NCBI GenBank assembly: GCA_030674185.1
Contig: JAPXFY010000026.1
Location: forward strand, 53,609,746 to 53,673,745
Length of the DNA stretch: 64,000 nt
Reading direction: 5' to 3'
DNA from: Monoplex corrugatus
Lineage: Eukaryota > Mollusca > Gastropoda > Littorinimorpha > Ranellidae
The notes beneath the pieces are model-generated. The model was given only the letters and a program-made list of their open reading frames with translations, did no database searches and was not told where the DNA came from. Below are positions 12,901 to 24,900 of this stretch, in pieces. Made by a program: the position numbers and the translations under genes. How positions within the stretch are numbered: the stretch's first letter is position 1; the number at the start of each line of letters is the position of its first letter.

Positions 12901-15900
12901 TGCAAATGGTACACTTTCCTGTTTAGATCTGTTGATGTGTGATGCTTCACTGGTCTTGGACTGTGAATGGAGAGTTCTCAATGATTGGCATAGAAGTGAC
13001 CATTTTTCAGTTGCCTTAACAAGGACAAGATTTGAACATGAATCCCTATGGGAACACTTGAATTTTGATTGATCCAGCAGACACTGTAACACAAGTCAGT
13101 CTGAATTGTGCGAAAAAAGCAATTCCCATGTTGTCAAAGAGACCTCACATTTAAAACACTGTGGTTTACTTCTGGATGTAAACAAATGCAGCAAGCCTGC
13201 AAGAGAGCTGAATGTCATGTTTTCCAAATACCATCAGCAGACAATGTTTGAGTTCATTAAAAACTCATAGCAAAGTCGAGGTATGTGTTTAAAACAAGTA
13301 AACAACAATCTTGGAAAGACTTCTGTTCCAAACTGACGTCCCAAACTCCAAAGAAGAAAGTGTGGAAAATTATTTTAAAAATTAAAGGGAAAAACACCTG
13401 TCCCTCTCAAACTGTCAGATTCTCTGATTACTGACAAAAAGGCAGTTTCTAACTTGTTAGCCTCAACCATTGAAACCAACTCTTCCTCAGCCAACAAATC
13501 GACTCTTTCCCATAAACACAAATCAATGACAGAAAAGACAGTCTGTAACTTCATCTCTGATAACACGGAAAAGTACAACTTTCCACTGATGTTAGTTGAA
13601 TTAAAAGGTGCTCTTCTGACTTGCTCTGACTCTTCTCCTGGCCTGGATGAAATTCATTAAAACTTCTTAAGCATCTCCCGGAAAACTGTTTAGAAACCCT
13701 CTTACAAGTGTGCAATTACATATGGACTCTTTCCTCTCTTGTGGCGGAAAGCCCTGGTCATCCCACTACCTAAACCTGGAAAAGATCTGTCCAATCCTTC
13801 CAACTATTGCCCAATAGCCCTTAACAGTTATCTTTGCAAAGTGATGGAAAAAATGGTCAATAACAGACTGATGTGGAAACTGGAGAATGACGGCATGTTG
13901 GCTAAAGAACAATGCAGATTTCGCAAGCACCATTCCACAGTAGACCATTTACTCCACCTTGAAATGACCATCCTTGATGCATTTCTGAATAAACAGCATG
14001 TGGTGGCTATCTTCTTTGATCTTGAGAAAGCATATGATACCACCTGCTTTTCCAACCATTTTTGGCTGAGTGACAGTTTCAAGTGCCGGTTGATACTACT
14101 CTGTCCGACATCCATGAACAAGAGCTCTGTGTACAACAAGAGAACATTCTCTCCTGCACTGTTCAGTATCAAGATCAATGATATAGTCAAGTCTGTACAG
14201 CAGGACTCCGACTGTTCCCTGTTTGTGGATGATTTTGCTGTATACACACGTGGAAGCGTCTTTGCAGGCATTCAGCGGTGGCTGCAGCTTTGTGTAGAGA
14301 TAGGATCCAACAGAGATAAACGGCTTTACTTTTTCCACAACCAAAACACAGTATATCCACTTTCATTCCTCTCGACAATTCTTTGCTGATCCAGAAATCC
14401 TTCTGGGAAAGTCCATCATTCCAGCTGCAAAAGAAGCTAGATTTCTGGGATTGATATTTGGATTTGCTCAGTCAAATCTAACAGCTTAAAATTTCCTGCC
14501 AGACAGCTCTGAATATTGTTTGAGTTGTAGCTCATACAGACTGGGGTGCCCACAAGAAAACACTATTTCACCTGTACAGAGCTTTCATTCGTTCTAAACT
14601 GGACTATGGCTGTGTAGTATATGGTTCTGCATGACCCACCTACCTAAAACTACTGGATCCCATTCACCATCAAGGGCTGCACCTCAGTCTTGGTGCATTC
14701 AGAACAACTCCTGTCTATAGTTTTTACGTGGAGATAGGGGAACCTTCCCTGACTAACCATGGACTGAAATTAATCTTAAATTTCTGTTCCAAACTGTTCT
14801 CTGAACCGGAAAACCCAGCCCACAACTGTGTCTTCAACCCCAGATTCCAAAGCGAATTTGAAAAATAACTGAAAGTCATTCCTCCTTTAGGAATCTGTAT
14901 GCGTCCTCATATGGAAAAGGCAGATATAAATTTTACAGTTATTTCCTACTTCTTAAATTTCCAGACAGACCACCATGGACCTTGAAAACACTGAGGTCTG
15001 TTTTGATCTTGTTTCCTTTCAAAAGGACTGTACCAGTTCACTGACGTACAAGTTGTTTCATGCAGAGCTCTTGTCAGAAATGTCCGTCATCCCACAGAAT
15101 ATTCACTGACGGATCAAAGTCTGATGGGGGTGTTGCTGTTGCTGCCTTTTATTTGCTATTAACGGTCATTCATTTTCAAAACCTATTCCATTTGACAATT
15201 TCGTTTGTACTAATGAACTGACTGTTACATAAGAGTGGAAATGTCAAAGACTGCAACAATTATAGAACAATTGCACTGATCAGTCATGCCAGTAAAATAT
15301 AACACTAGACAGGACCAGATCATGCTAAACCAAGTCCCTCTAGAAAATGTCAAGGACTTTAGATATTTAGGTTCAGTCAAGACACACGATGGAACATGCT
15401 CAAAAGACATAAAGATGAGAATTGGAATGGCCAAGAACAGTATGGTTCAATTGAACAATATTTGGAAAGACCACAGCATAACAGCAGACCTTAAGATAAA
15501 ACTCTTAAAATGTCTTGTCTGGCCAGTGATGTTATACGGCTGCGAGGCATGGACAATGAAGAAAGAGGATGAAAGACGAGTGGAAGCAGCAGAGCTGTGG
15601 TTTTACCGAAGACTGCTGAGGGTCAAATGGACGGATAGGCGCTCAAATGAAAGCATACTGAATGAGTTGGGTACTACACGCAAGCTTCTAGTACTCATAC
15701 AACGGAGGAAACTGAAATATGTTGGACACGCAATCCGTAATGAGAGAACAGACTTGATGTCCACTGTCCTCCAAGGTAAAGTGGAAGGAAAGAGAAACAG
15801 AGGACGGCCACCTGCATCACTTGCTAGAAACATCACAAACATCAGTGGCAAGAAACTCCAGGAGGTGGTCAGACTTAGCCAAGATCGAGAGTGCTGGAGG

Positions 15901-18900
15901 CAACTTGTGAGGACATCATGTGCAGCGGCCAACACTGTTCCCGGTGACGCCGACAGGTGAGACAGGTGAGAATGAACTGACTGCTGTGGTTTTGGCACTA
16001 AAAATGGTGTCCCAATGCAGGCATAAAGATTTTCTCACTTTTTTCTGGCTCCATTTCTGCTTTGCAGGCAATTGTTGGCCGAAACGTTAATCACCCAAAG
16101 CTTCTGAAGTTCTTTGAACTATTTTCTGCTCTTACAAGTGAAGGTTACCAGATTGTTTTTGCCTGGATTCCTGGCCCTGTTGGTATTGGAGATAATAAAA
16201 AGACTGGCTGCCTGTCCAAGAATGCCACAAGAGAAAAGATGTCTAAATCCTTCATTCTTTACACAGATGTGAAATCCAAAGTACACAGTTATGTGAGAAA
16301 TCTGTGGCAGGAGGATTGGAATAAGCAAACAGATAACAAACTTTTCCAAATATCCCCCAACCTGAAAGAAATTCTCCCATCTGCTGCAGGGAACCGTAAG
16401 AAAGAGACAGTGTTATGTAGGTTACACAATGGTCACACGTCCTACACTCATTACTCATTTGTACCTTTTAAAGAATGAATAAGTACCGTGGTGTATACCA
16501 TGTGACGAGTCTTTGAACATCAGACACCTTCTTTTTGATCGTTGGGACTTGTACGATGTGAGACATAAGCACAAGGTGAACTCCTTAACGCGATGTGAGA
16601 CATAAGCACAAGGTGAACTCCTTAACGCGATGTGAGACATAAGCACAAGGTGAACTCCTTAACGCAATGTGAGACATAAGCACAAGGTGAACTCCTTAAC
16701 GCGATGTGAGACATAAGCACAAGGTGAACTCCTTAACGCGATGTGAGACATAAGGACAAGGTGAACTCCTTAACGAGATGTGAGACATAAGCACAAGGTG
16801 AACTCCTTAACGAGATGTGAGACATAAGCACAAGGTGAACTCCTTAACGCGATGTGAGACATAAGGACAAGGTGAACTCCTTAACGAGATGTGAGACATA
16901 AGCACGAGGTGAACTCCTTAACGAGATGTGAGACATAAGCACAAGGTGAACTCCTTAACGAGATGTGAGACATAAGGACAAGGTGAACTCCTTAACGCGA
17001 TGTGAGACATAAGCACAAGGTGAACTCCTTAACGCGATGTGAGACATAAGCACAAGGTGAACTCCTTAATGAGATGTGAGACATAAGCACAAGGTGAACT
17101 CCTTAACACGATGTGAGACATAAGCACAAGGTGAACTCCTTAATGAGATGTGAGACATAAGCACAAGGTGAACTCCTTAACGAGATGTGAGACATAAGCA
17201 CAAGGTGAACTCCTTAACGCGATGTGAGACATAAGCACAAGGTGAACTCCTTAACGCGATGTGAGACATAAGCACAAGGTGAACTCCTTAACGCGATGTG
17301 AGACATAAGCACAAGGTGAACTCCTTAACGAGATGTGAGACATAAGCACAAGGTGAACTCCTTAACGAACCTCTTCACAGACGCCCATCCTCATGCAGTT
17401 TTCCAGTTTTTACAAGAGATCAGTAGATTTCACCTGATATAATTTTACATCGAAGTATGGTTTTCTTTAATTGCATTTTAGATTTGCAAGGTTATGGTGG
17501 GCATGGTTTTAACCTTTTGTGTTTTTTCTTAACTCACTCGGTACGGAGAGTTTTTCCCCTTGCGTTTCCTCTGGTACGGCCCATTTTGAAGGGTTAGGAA
17601 AAAAATCACAAAAAATACAAAACATAAAGGAACAAAATGAAACTTTCAGATCTGAATATTTACATGTTGGGTTAGTTCATGCCAAAATATTGAAGTTCTT
17701 CCTTGAATTTTTCTTCTTCATGTGCCACGTTGAAAATACCCCAAATTTTGTGGTCAGGATCACCGTACAGTCACACACTTTGATCAGCTCCATGAACACA
17801 CAGTCAAAGGTGAGAAGGTCTTTGTATGCACAAAACAACATGAATAAAGTAGACTTTGCTCAGGGTAAAAAAAAAAAGATTATTAGTGATATTATATGAA
17901 TAAATGTTACAAATTGTTTCACAGGGGAGTTACAGGGGCGTGGCACTCAAATGAGACATGCAGGCCACAAGAGCCAGAGAAGGACGCAAAGTGGGAGAAA
18001 AACTAAAATCTTCGTGCCAGTCATGCTTTCATAAAGTGAATGAAAACTCCATCAGGCATGCGACTCGCTGTACTTGGCCTGCTGACTGCTCGCCTCTCAT
18101 GACGTGTACGCCCACCTCCCTTTCCCACTTCACTGTCGTCTGAAACTGGGTCACTGTCAGTACCTTCTTGCTGGCAGCTTCCATCACTTGATACACTTTC
18201 ACCATTATCTTCAGCATACTCCTCGATGTCCAATCCTTCAGTCTGAAGCACTTCAATCACTTTAGCAGCAGTAAAACGCCGCAGACGCGATCTACTTTGT
18301 TCGAAAACTCGTACTCGCCTGCGACGCCATTTTCGACACGAATGCAGATTAGCAAGTCATTCGGGGTGCCGAAGACAATCGCTTCCCGACGAGTGTAGTG
18401 TTACGGAATCTCACGAAGTAACTTTCCACTTGACCCTTGACATGTTTGCAGTGACCACTGTGGCTATGGTAGGCATGCAGGCTCAAAAGGGGAACGTCGA
18501 AAAATGTTTAATTATCGAAACCGCTATAGCGTTCAGTCATACGCAACCGTGCCTTTCATCACGACCGCTATAGCGTTCCGTCGTACCGAGTGAGTTAACC
18601 TGATTGTTGTTTTTGACATGGTGTTAGCTGTGATATGGCTCTAGTAGTCAGCTGGGCTATAAGCAATATGAACCTGAAATTTTTTCAGTGGGGAAGGAAG
18701 GGAGGTGGTAAAGGAATTCAGGGCTTGTAGAATAAATAGAGGGGGTTGGAATGGTTGGTGTTGTTAGCCTTTGTCTGTCTTTGTTTCAGGACGATTTGTT
18801 CTCATACTGCAACAGAGTGAGGAGAACAATATTGGAGGTGAGATTCCATGCATACATCATCACTTCATTCGATTGGATGGTTGACTTTCTTTTTTTCAAT

Positions 18901-21900
18901 CTCTTTTTTCAAAAAATAGAGAGATTGGATGGTTGACTTTTTTTTAAATCTCTTTCAAAAAATGGAGAGATTGGATGGTTGACTTTTTTTCAATCACTTT
19001 TTTCAAAAAATGGAGAGATTGGATGGTTGAATTTTTTTTAAATCTTGTTTTTCAAAAAATTGAGATGTTTCATACTGGATGAAGGGAAATTGGCTGGCTG
19101 GTTGAAATGTTTGTTTGTTTCCAAAATTTGTTTGCAGGATGATCTCATTTACTTCTGGATGGATGTGTACCAGGATTTAGGTTCAAAGTGTAGACCATTG
19201 AAGCCACACTTGTGCCGAACTTTGGACATCCTGGCATCAAAGTCAGGGTCACACAAACCAAAAAAGTGCTTAAAATCAGCACTACTTAACTCTTTCAGCC
19301 CTGTCTGTTTTACAAGAGAAATGCACTCCCAGTCTGGGGGATTTTTTTTTGGGGGGGAACTGTACAATCAACAGGCACCTATATCTCAAAAACTGCATGA
19401 TGAAATTCATTGAAATTTTGTATGCTCGCTGATATATAAATGTTCAGTCTCATACGTAATTTTCAGATCATTTGATGTTTTCAGTCTTAGTTAAAATTTT
19501 ATGAAAATTTACAAAAACTACAAAAAATCTTATTTTTGTTATTTATTTATGTTCACATTTAAGAGGCACACCAAAATCACAATGCACACAAGTGAGCACA
19601 ACAGGAGATACTACAAAATGGGTATTAGTAGTAGTAGGCCTCCCTCGGCCATGGCTGACCAAGGACAAAGTACATCCGTTCTAATGTCTAGATGGGCTGT
19701 CTGCTTGGTCCAAGCAGCGTCGCCTGTGACTGTAGAGACCAATGCGAGAGAGGCAGTCTCTGTGGCAGCGGTCGCATGTGTATGCTGATGCTGGTCTGTT
19801 GGCTGTCATCCCTTTTCTGCGAACTTGCTTTTCTGCTGCAGCAGCTGACAGTTTGTCCTCACCAATCCGCAGCTGTTTTTTGAGAGTAGTTCTCCAGCTG
19901 TTGCGGTCGTCTGCGAGGTCCTCCCAGGACTCAGTGTTGATCTCAAGCGCTTTCATGTCACGTTTGCAAACGTCTTTGTATCTCAGCTGTGGGTGGCCAG
20001 TGTTTCTCTGCCCTGTGGCAAGCTCACCATAAAGGATGTCTTTTGGGATGCGACCATCTTCCATGCGGCGAACGTGGCCCAACCAGTGCAGCCGACGCTG
20101 TCTTAGCATGGTATGCATGGTTGGGAGGCCTGCGCGGGTCAGGACTTCGGTGTTGGTCACCTTGTATTGCCAGGAAATGCCGAGTATGCACCGTAGGCTT
20201 CTCAGGTGGAAGGTATTGAGCCTTTTCTCCTGATGAGCATGCGTGGTCCACGCCTCGCTGCCATACAGCAAGCACGGCTGCATTTTCCCAGCCATTCTGC
20301 CACCCTTTAGTTGCGAGCCGGCATCGCCTGCGTGTGCTATTTTTAGCCAGGCAGGGTCGACCAAAATCCGTCAGTGTTGCGCATCTTTGTGCTCTCACAC
20401 TAGTGATAAAGGGACAGGTGAAAAGGGTGTGGGGAGTGGAAGGGAAGGGGCATGCTATTAATAGCCAGCAGAAAGTGGCCAACTAAAGTATCTCAGATTT
20501 GTGTGCTGTGCAAGGTGCTGAGGACACAGGCGTTGTATACAGCCATCTTTGTCTTCGTGGTCAGCTTGGGATTTGTCCACACCCTTTGTGTGAGGCGGGC
20601 TAGTGTTGTGGCTGCCTTCCCAATCCTCTTGTCGATCTCTGTGTCAAGGGAGAGGTTATCGGTGATGGTGGACTCAAGATATGTGAATTGATGGATGGCT
20701 TCAATTAAGTTCAAGCTCGTAGTCATCAATGAAGATGGCTGGTGGAGATGGCGTGTCTTGGCCCAGGACGTTTGTCTTCTTAAGACTGATGATCAGACCA
20801 AAATCTTTGCAGGCCTGGGAGAAGCGGTCCATTAGTGACTGCAAGTCCCACTGAGTATGGGTCACAACTGCGGCATCGTCGGCAAATAGCATGTCTCTGA
20901 TGAGGGCTTCACGGACCTTTGTCCTTGCTCAGAGGCGGGTGAGGTTGAAGAGCCTGCCATCTGATCTGGGCCGCAGGTGGATCCCTTCTTGCACTGTGCT
21001 GAATGCATGCCTCAGGAGGAGAGCGAAGAAGATTCCAAAGAGGGTTTGGTGGGGCCAGGATGCAGCCTTGTTTCACACCACTGCGTACGTCGAAGGGCTT
21101 GGAGAGGTTTCCGTTGAACTGCACCGTCCCTTTCATGTTGGAGTGGAAGGACTCAATTAAGCTGTGCAGTTTGGGGGGCAGCCAATTTTTCACAGAGCCC
21201 TGAAAAGGCCATCTCTGCTGACTAGGTCAAAGGCCTTGGTGAGGTCAATGAATGTCACATACAGGGGCATCCGCTGCTCTCTGCACTTCTCCTGGATTTG
21301 GCGAAGGGAAAAGACCATGTCTACCGTGGATCTCTCTGCTCGAAAACCACACTGTGATTCCGAGTAGAAAATGGGTATTATTACTTTGAAATTGTGTTAA
21401 ACCCCATAATATCCACAACATCGAAAAAATCAAGGAAAAAGGAACACTTTTTCTGCAAATGTGGGATACATTCGATTCAGAGGCCCTATCATGAGTTGAG
21501 GATGGTGGTGGTGGTGGTAGTGGGGCCAGAGATTGCTCCGACATACTGTACGGCAAGAAAGTGACAAGAGGAGCCTTCATTCTCATTATCAATGTCAGTT
21601 GCTTTCTTGCCGTACATTGTGTCGGAGAATTCTAGAAGCATCAATATGAACACGCCCACTTGATGTTGATGGCTGATTTTTCCACCTCCATTTCATCAAT
21701 TTCATCAGTTTTCGGTCTTTGCAAGGGCTCTTTGTTGAGTGAAGTGCCGATCGACGAAGATACACTCGATTCAGAGGCCATTTCTTCTGTTTCGGGCTCA
21801 AAGTCACTGCCGTTATCAAGGAGGATTTCATCCAAAACTTGTTGCACTGTGTAGCGAGCTCGTTTAATCATCTTGATGTCAAAAAAACAACGAAAAACTG

Positions 21901-24900
21901 CGTAAAATTGCTTCAAAATGACTTGGCGGAATCTTCGAAGTTATCAGAAGGGAAGAGTGATGGAGTAACGTCCCTTACTTAATGAATATTCATACAAATG
22001 AAATTGAAAGTGAGTGGGTGTGTGCGCCTGACAAATTGTCGGGCGCAGGAGCTGAGATGCGATCAGTCACGCCCGACAATTTGTCGGGCGCAGGGCTGAA
22101 AGAGTTAAGGAAGGTTTTTGAACAGAACTTTCTCAGGAACTTTTGACATATTGACATTGTTCTCGGTGTTGTGCAGCCTACCACTGTCTCCATGCTGCAT
22201 CCAGTTTTATTTCATCTCATTTTTCTTTAACTCTTTGAAGACGTAATATAGTTGCCTTGCACAACCACTGTGGACGTGATCAACGGGACCTGCCACAACC
22301 CTTGGAGACGCACGATTTTGGGGGGTTTTCAAAAAATTTTCAAAAATACAGATTTTACAGCACAAGAACATATTTTATATCAAAATAAAATTCAATTTAC
22401 GCTCTTTGAGCTGAAGCTACATACAAGGACAATACATCTATTCTACTTACCTTCCTAGAAGGTGAAATGGGGTAGGGTTTTGGCTCTGGGAAAGAAGTTT
22501 TTGATTGACAGTAATCCAACACATAAAGTCAGTAAAACACCCATTCTTGACCAGGTAATCCAGAAATCCAGGTAGTCACAAGTCCTTGGTATGACCAGAA
22601 GATATAAAAGAACAAACACAGCTTTGTTTTCACACAGGTGAAGCAGCAAAGTGATTATGACGATCCTTTGAAGAAGAAGAAGGCCTAAATGTCACCATTT
22701 TGGTGCAAGGACAGTCACTCCGGTTGGTTTGGATAAAGGCAAAAACTGCGACTAATCGGGATAAAATCGATGCAAGGGAAGTAACAAACACTTCAGAAGA
22801 TACCAAAGAGTGTTCCTATATGTGTAGTTAGTTACCCTAGACCAGCGACCGGCTTGCATCTATTTTTAAAAACCGCAGCGGAATATCCGCTATCACGTCT
22901 CTGATGGCATGGCCAGCTGCAGCGGAATGTCTGCTGTCACGTCTCTAATGGTATGGCCAACTGCAGCGGAATATCCGCTGTTACGTCTCCAAAGAGTTAA
23001 GTACATAGTGACCTTCTTAAGTACTGATTCTGGATTTTCTGTGATTGTTTTTGAATAAAAGATGAATTCATAGCATTGTTTGTTGTTTTATGATCTGCAG
23101 GTTTGAGTTTGATTTGATTATTATCAGAACAGTTTCTTTTCCAGGCAAATTTGTTCAGTTGTTGCTCTACGTTTTTTAGTTGATTATTCAAAGATGATTT
23201 CATCAAGGAAATGTTAAGGTTAAAGTTGTTATAAGCTTACAATGTTATTTGTATGATGTGATATTGTTTCCATTTTTCATGATCCCTTTAATAAAATGGT
23301 TTTGTTAGGCTTGTTGATTTTGATCAAGTCATACCTCTTACATAACTTATATTTTAATGGCGACTTTTTATTTTAACAGACGAATGTGTTGGTTATGCAC
23401 TCCATATTCCATTTTACATTGACTGGGATGTATGTGTATCTGTTTATGTACATGTGCCTGTGAACAAATTTTGGCCACAAAGACAGTTGATGCTGTTCAA
23501 ATTTTTAGCAAACATTTGGTCAGTATGTGCCTTTTAGCGAGTTGCTCTGAATGCAGAGGTGTGGACTGAGTGATCCAGTGTTTTGACTGATATAGACCAC
23601 AGTGCGATAATATTTACTGTGCTATATCTGGATTATTGGAGGTGGATTTTGATGGAATCTAAGAGAAATGTGCACATGTGATTTTGACTGAATTCAAGGG
23701 AAATGTGAACTGCTGAACAAGTGTTGTGTATTCTGAAAGTTTCGTAGAGACCAGTGAAACATCATGGTCATGATTACATTAATGTGTTCACATGTATCAG
23801 CAGGGATTGTTCTGTCATTTATGAATGGATTTTTCCCAGACATGGACCCATGGGGATGCCGGGGGCTCCTTCATTATAAACATTATCCCCACCTTCTGGA
23901 AATTCTGTGCTAGAAATTTCCTCTTTTCTGTCACTCTGTTTCTGCCTTGTTCTTTGGCTTTCTGTCATTTCTTCCGATCATTTTCTGCCTTGCTGGTCCA
24001 TTCACCTGTATGTGTTCAATAAAGTCTTACGTACCTTCTCTAAGGATTGATGATTGGGTACATGTGTTAAACACATTTTTGGCTCTAGGGAAGTGAGACA
24101 TGCAGAAGCAGTTTTAGGTAATTTAGGCTCGTTTTTATATATGTTTTAGTGTCCTTAGTTATGTTTAAATTTGTATTCAGGTATGTTTTTTAAATCCCCT
24201 ATGCAATAAATTGGACAGAGTGGTCAACACCAGGGGCATCTCCTTAGATATATGCACGAATGCATTGGTATGTGTATTTAATTTTCTTTTCCTTTTTTTC
24301 CTGTTGGAGTATTGTGTATGTTTTGAACTGGTTATAGCTCTGATACGGTCCTACACAGTCGAATGGGCTTTAAACAGCAATAACAATGACTGCACATCTA
24401 ATCCATTTTCTGGTCACAATTGCATAATGTCCAAATAGTCGTGTCCAACTTTTGGACCACTGAGGTTAAAAGGTATCTTTAAAAAGGTACTCGTGCCTTG
24501 ATTATGTATGAATGAGTTTGAGTCAGATATGAGACAGCAGTACATTTGGTGCTGTTGGTTGTTGAATTGGGAAACTTGTCTCAAAAAAAAACACCTTCAC
24601 CTTCAAACAAAGTACATATTACAAGTACAAAGTAAATATTGCACAAAACATGTTGAAAGAATGCGAAGGGGGAAGTTGTTAGTATGGTGTGACGGTCTTG
24701 TAAATCCTAACATTTTAAAGTATAAGTGTTTCATATTTGCTCTGTGGACATTAATCAATTTATGGTAGATATTTGATTCTATATCCTGACAGGTATTGCA
24801 AGATTTTCATCTGACCAGTAAATGTGTACCATTTGACTACCTGTTTGATCTCATCCCTCCCCTGCAGCCCCGTGCCTTCTCCATAGCCTCCTCCCCTCAG

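Larger units (their letters stand above)
12377..18690 (+). mobile_element. near-full-length degenerate I/Nimb-like LINE with three internal insertions or expansions
   Basis: It opens with an endonuclease domain from 12377 (KTIIHWNIRGVSSNLEEL, LLLGDLGGHSPLWDS) and continues into RT (WRKALVIPLPKPGKDLSNPS, VVAIFFDLEKAYD, CSLFVDDFAVYTRG). RNase H begins at about 15105 (FTDGSKSDGGVAVAAFY) and resumes at 15971-16480. The 3' UTR ends near 18690. It is interrupted by a second LINE (15225-15970), a 37-bp satellite (16555-17368) and a piggyBac element (17533-18594). Stops and frameshifts are numerous, so it cannot be functional. Confidence 0.85.
19290..22104 (-). mobile_element. piggyBac element ii, degenerate, carrying a LINE
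   Basis: The TIRs CTCTTTCAGCCCTG / CAGGGCTGAAAGAG are flanked by TTAA (19286-19289 and 22105-22108). A transposase N-terminal remnant is on the minus strand, and a LINE with its own TSD sits at 19628-21367. Two long palindromes occupy the right end. Confidence 0.9.

Noticed and set aside
16555..17368. CRISPR-like regular array
   Set aside because: Units are contiguous with no unique spacers, and the genome is animal. It is a minisatellite derived from LINE sequence.
19132..19200. Possible alternative NDOR1 exon (TTTGCAG followed by DDLIYF)
   Set aside because: It resembles the DDLFSY exon only for a few residues. The same sequence recurs in the older repeat at 37940-37970, so it is repeat text.
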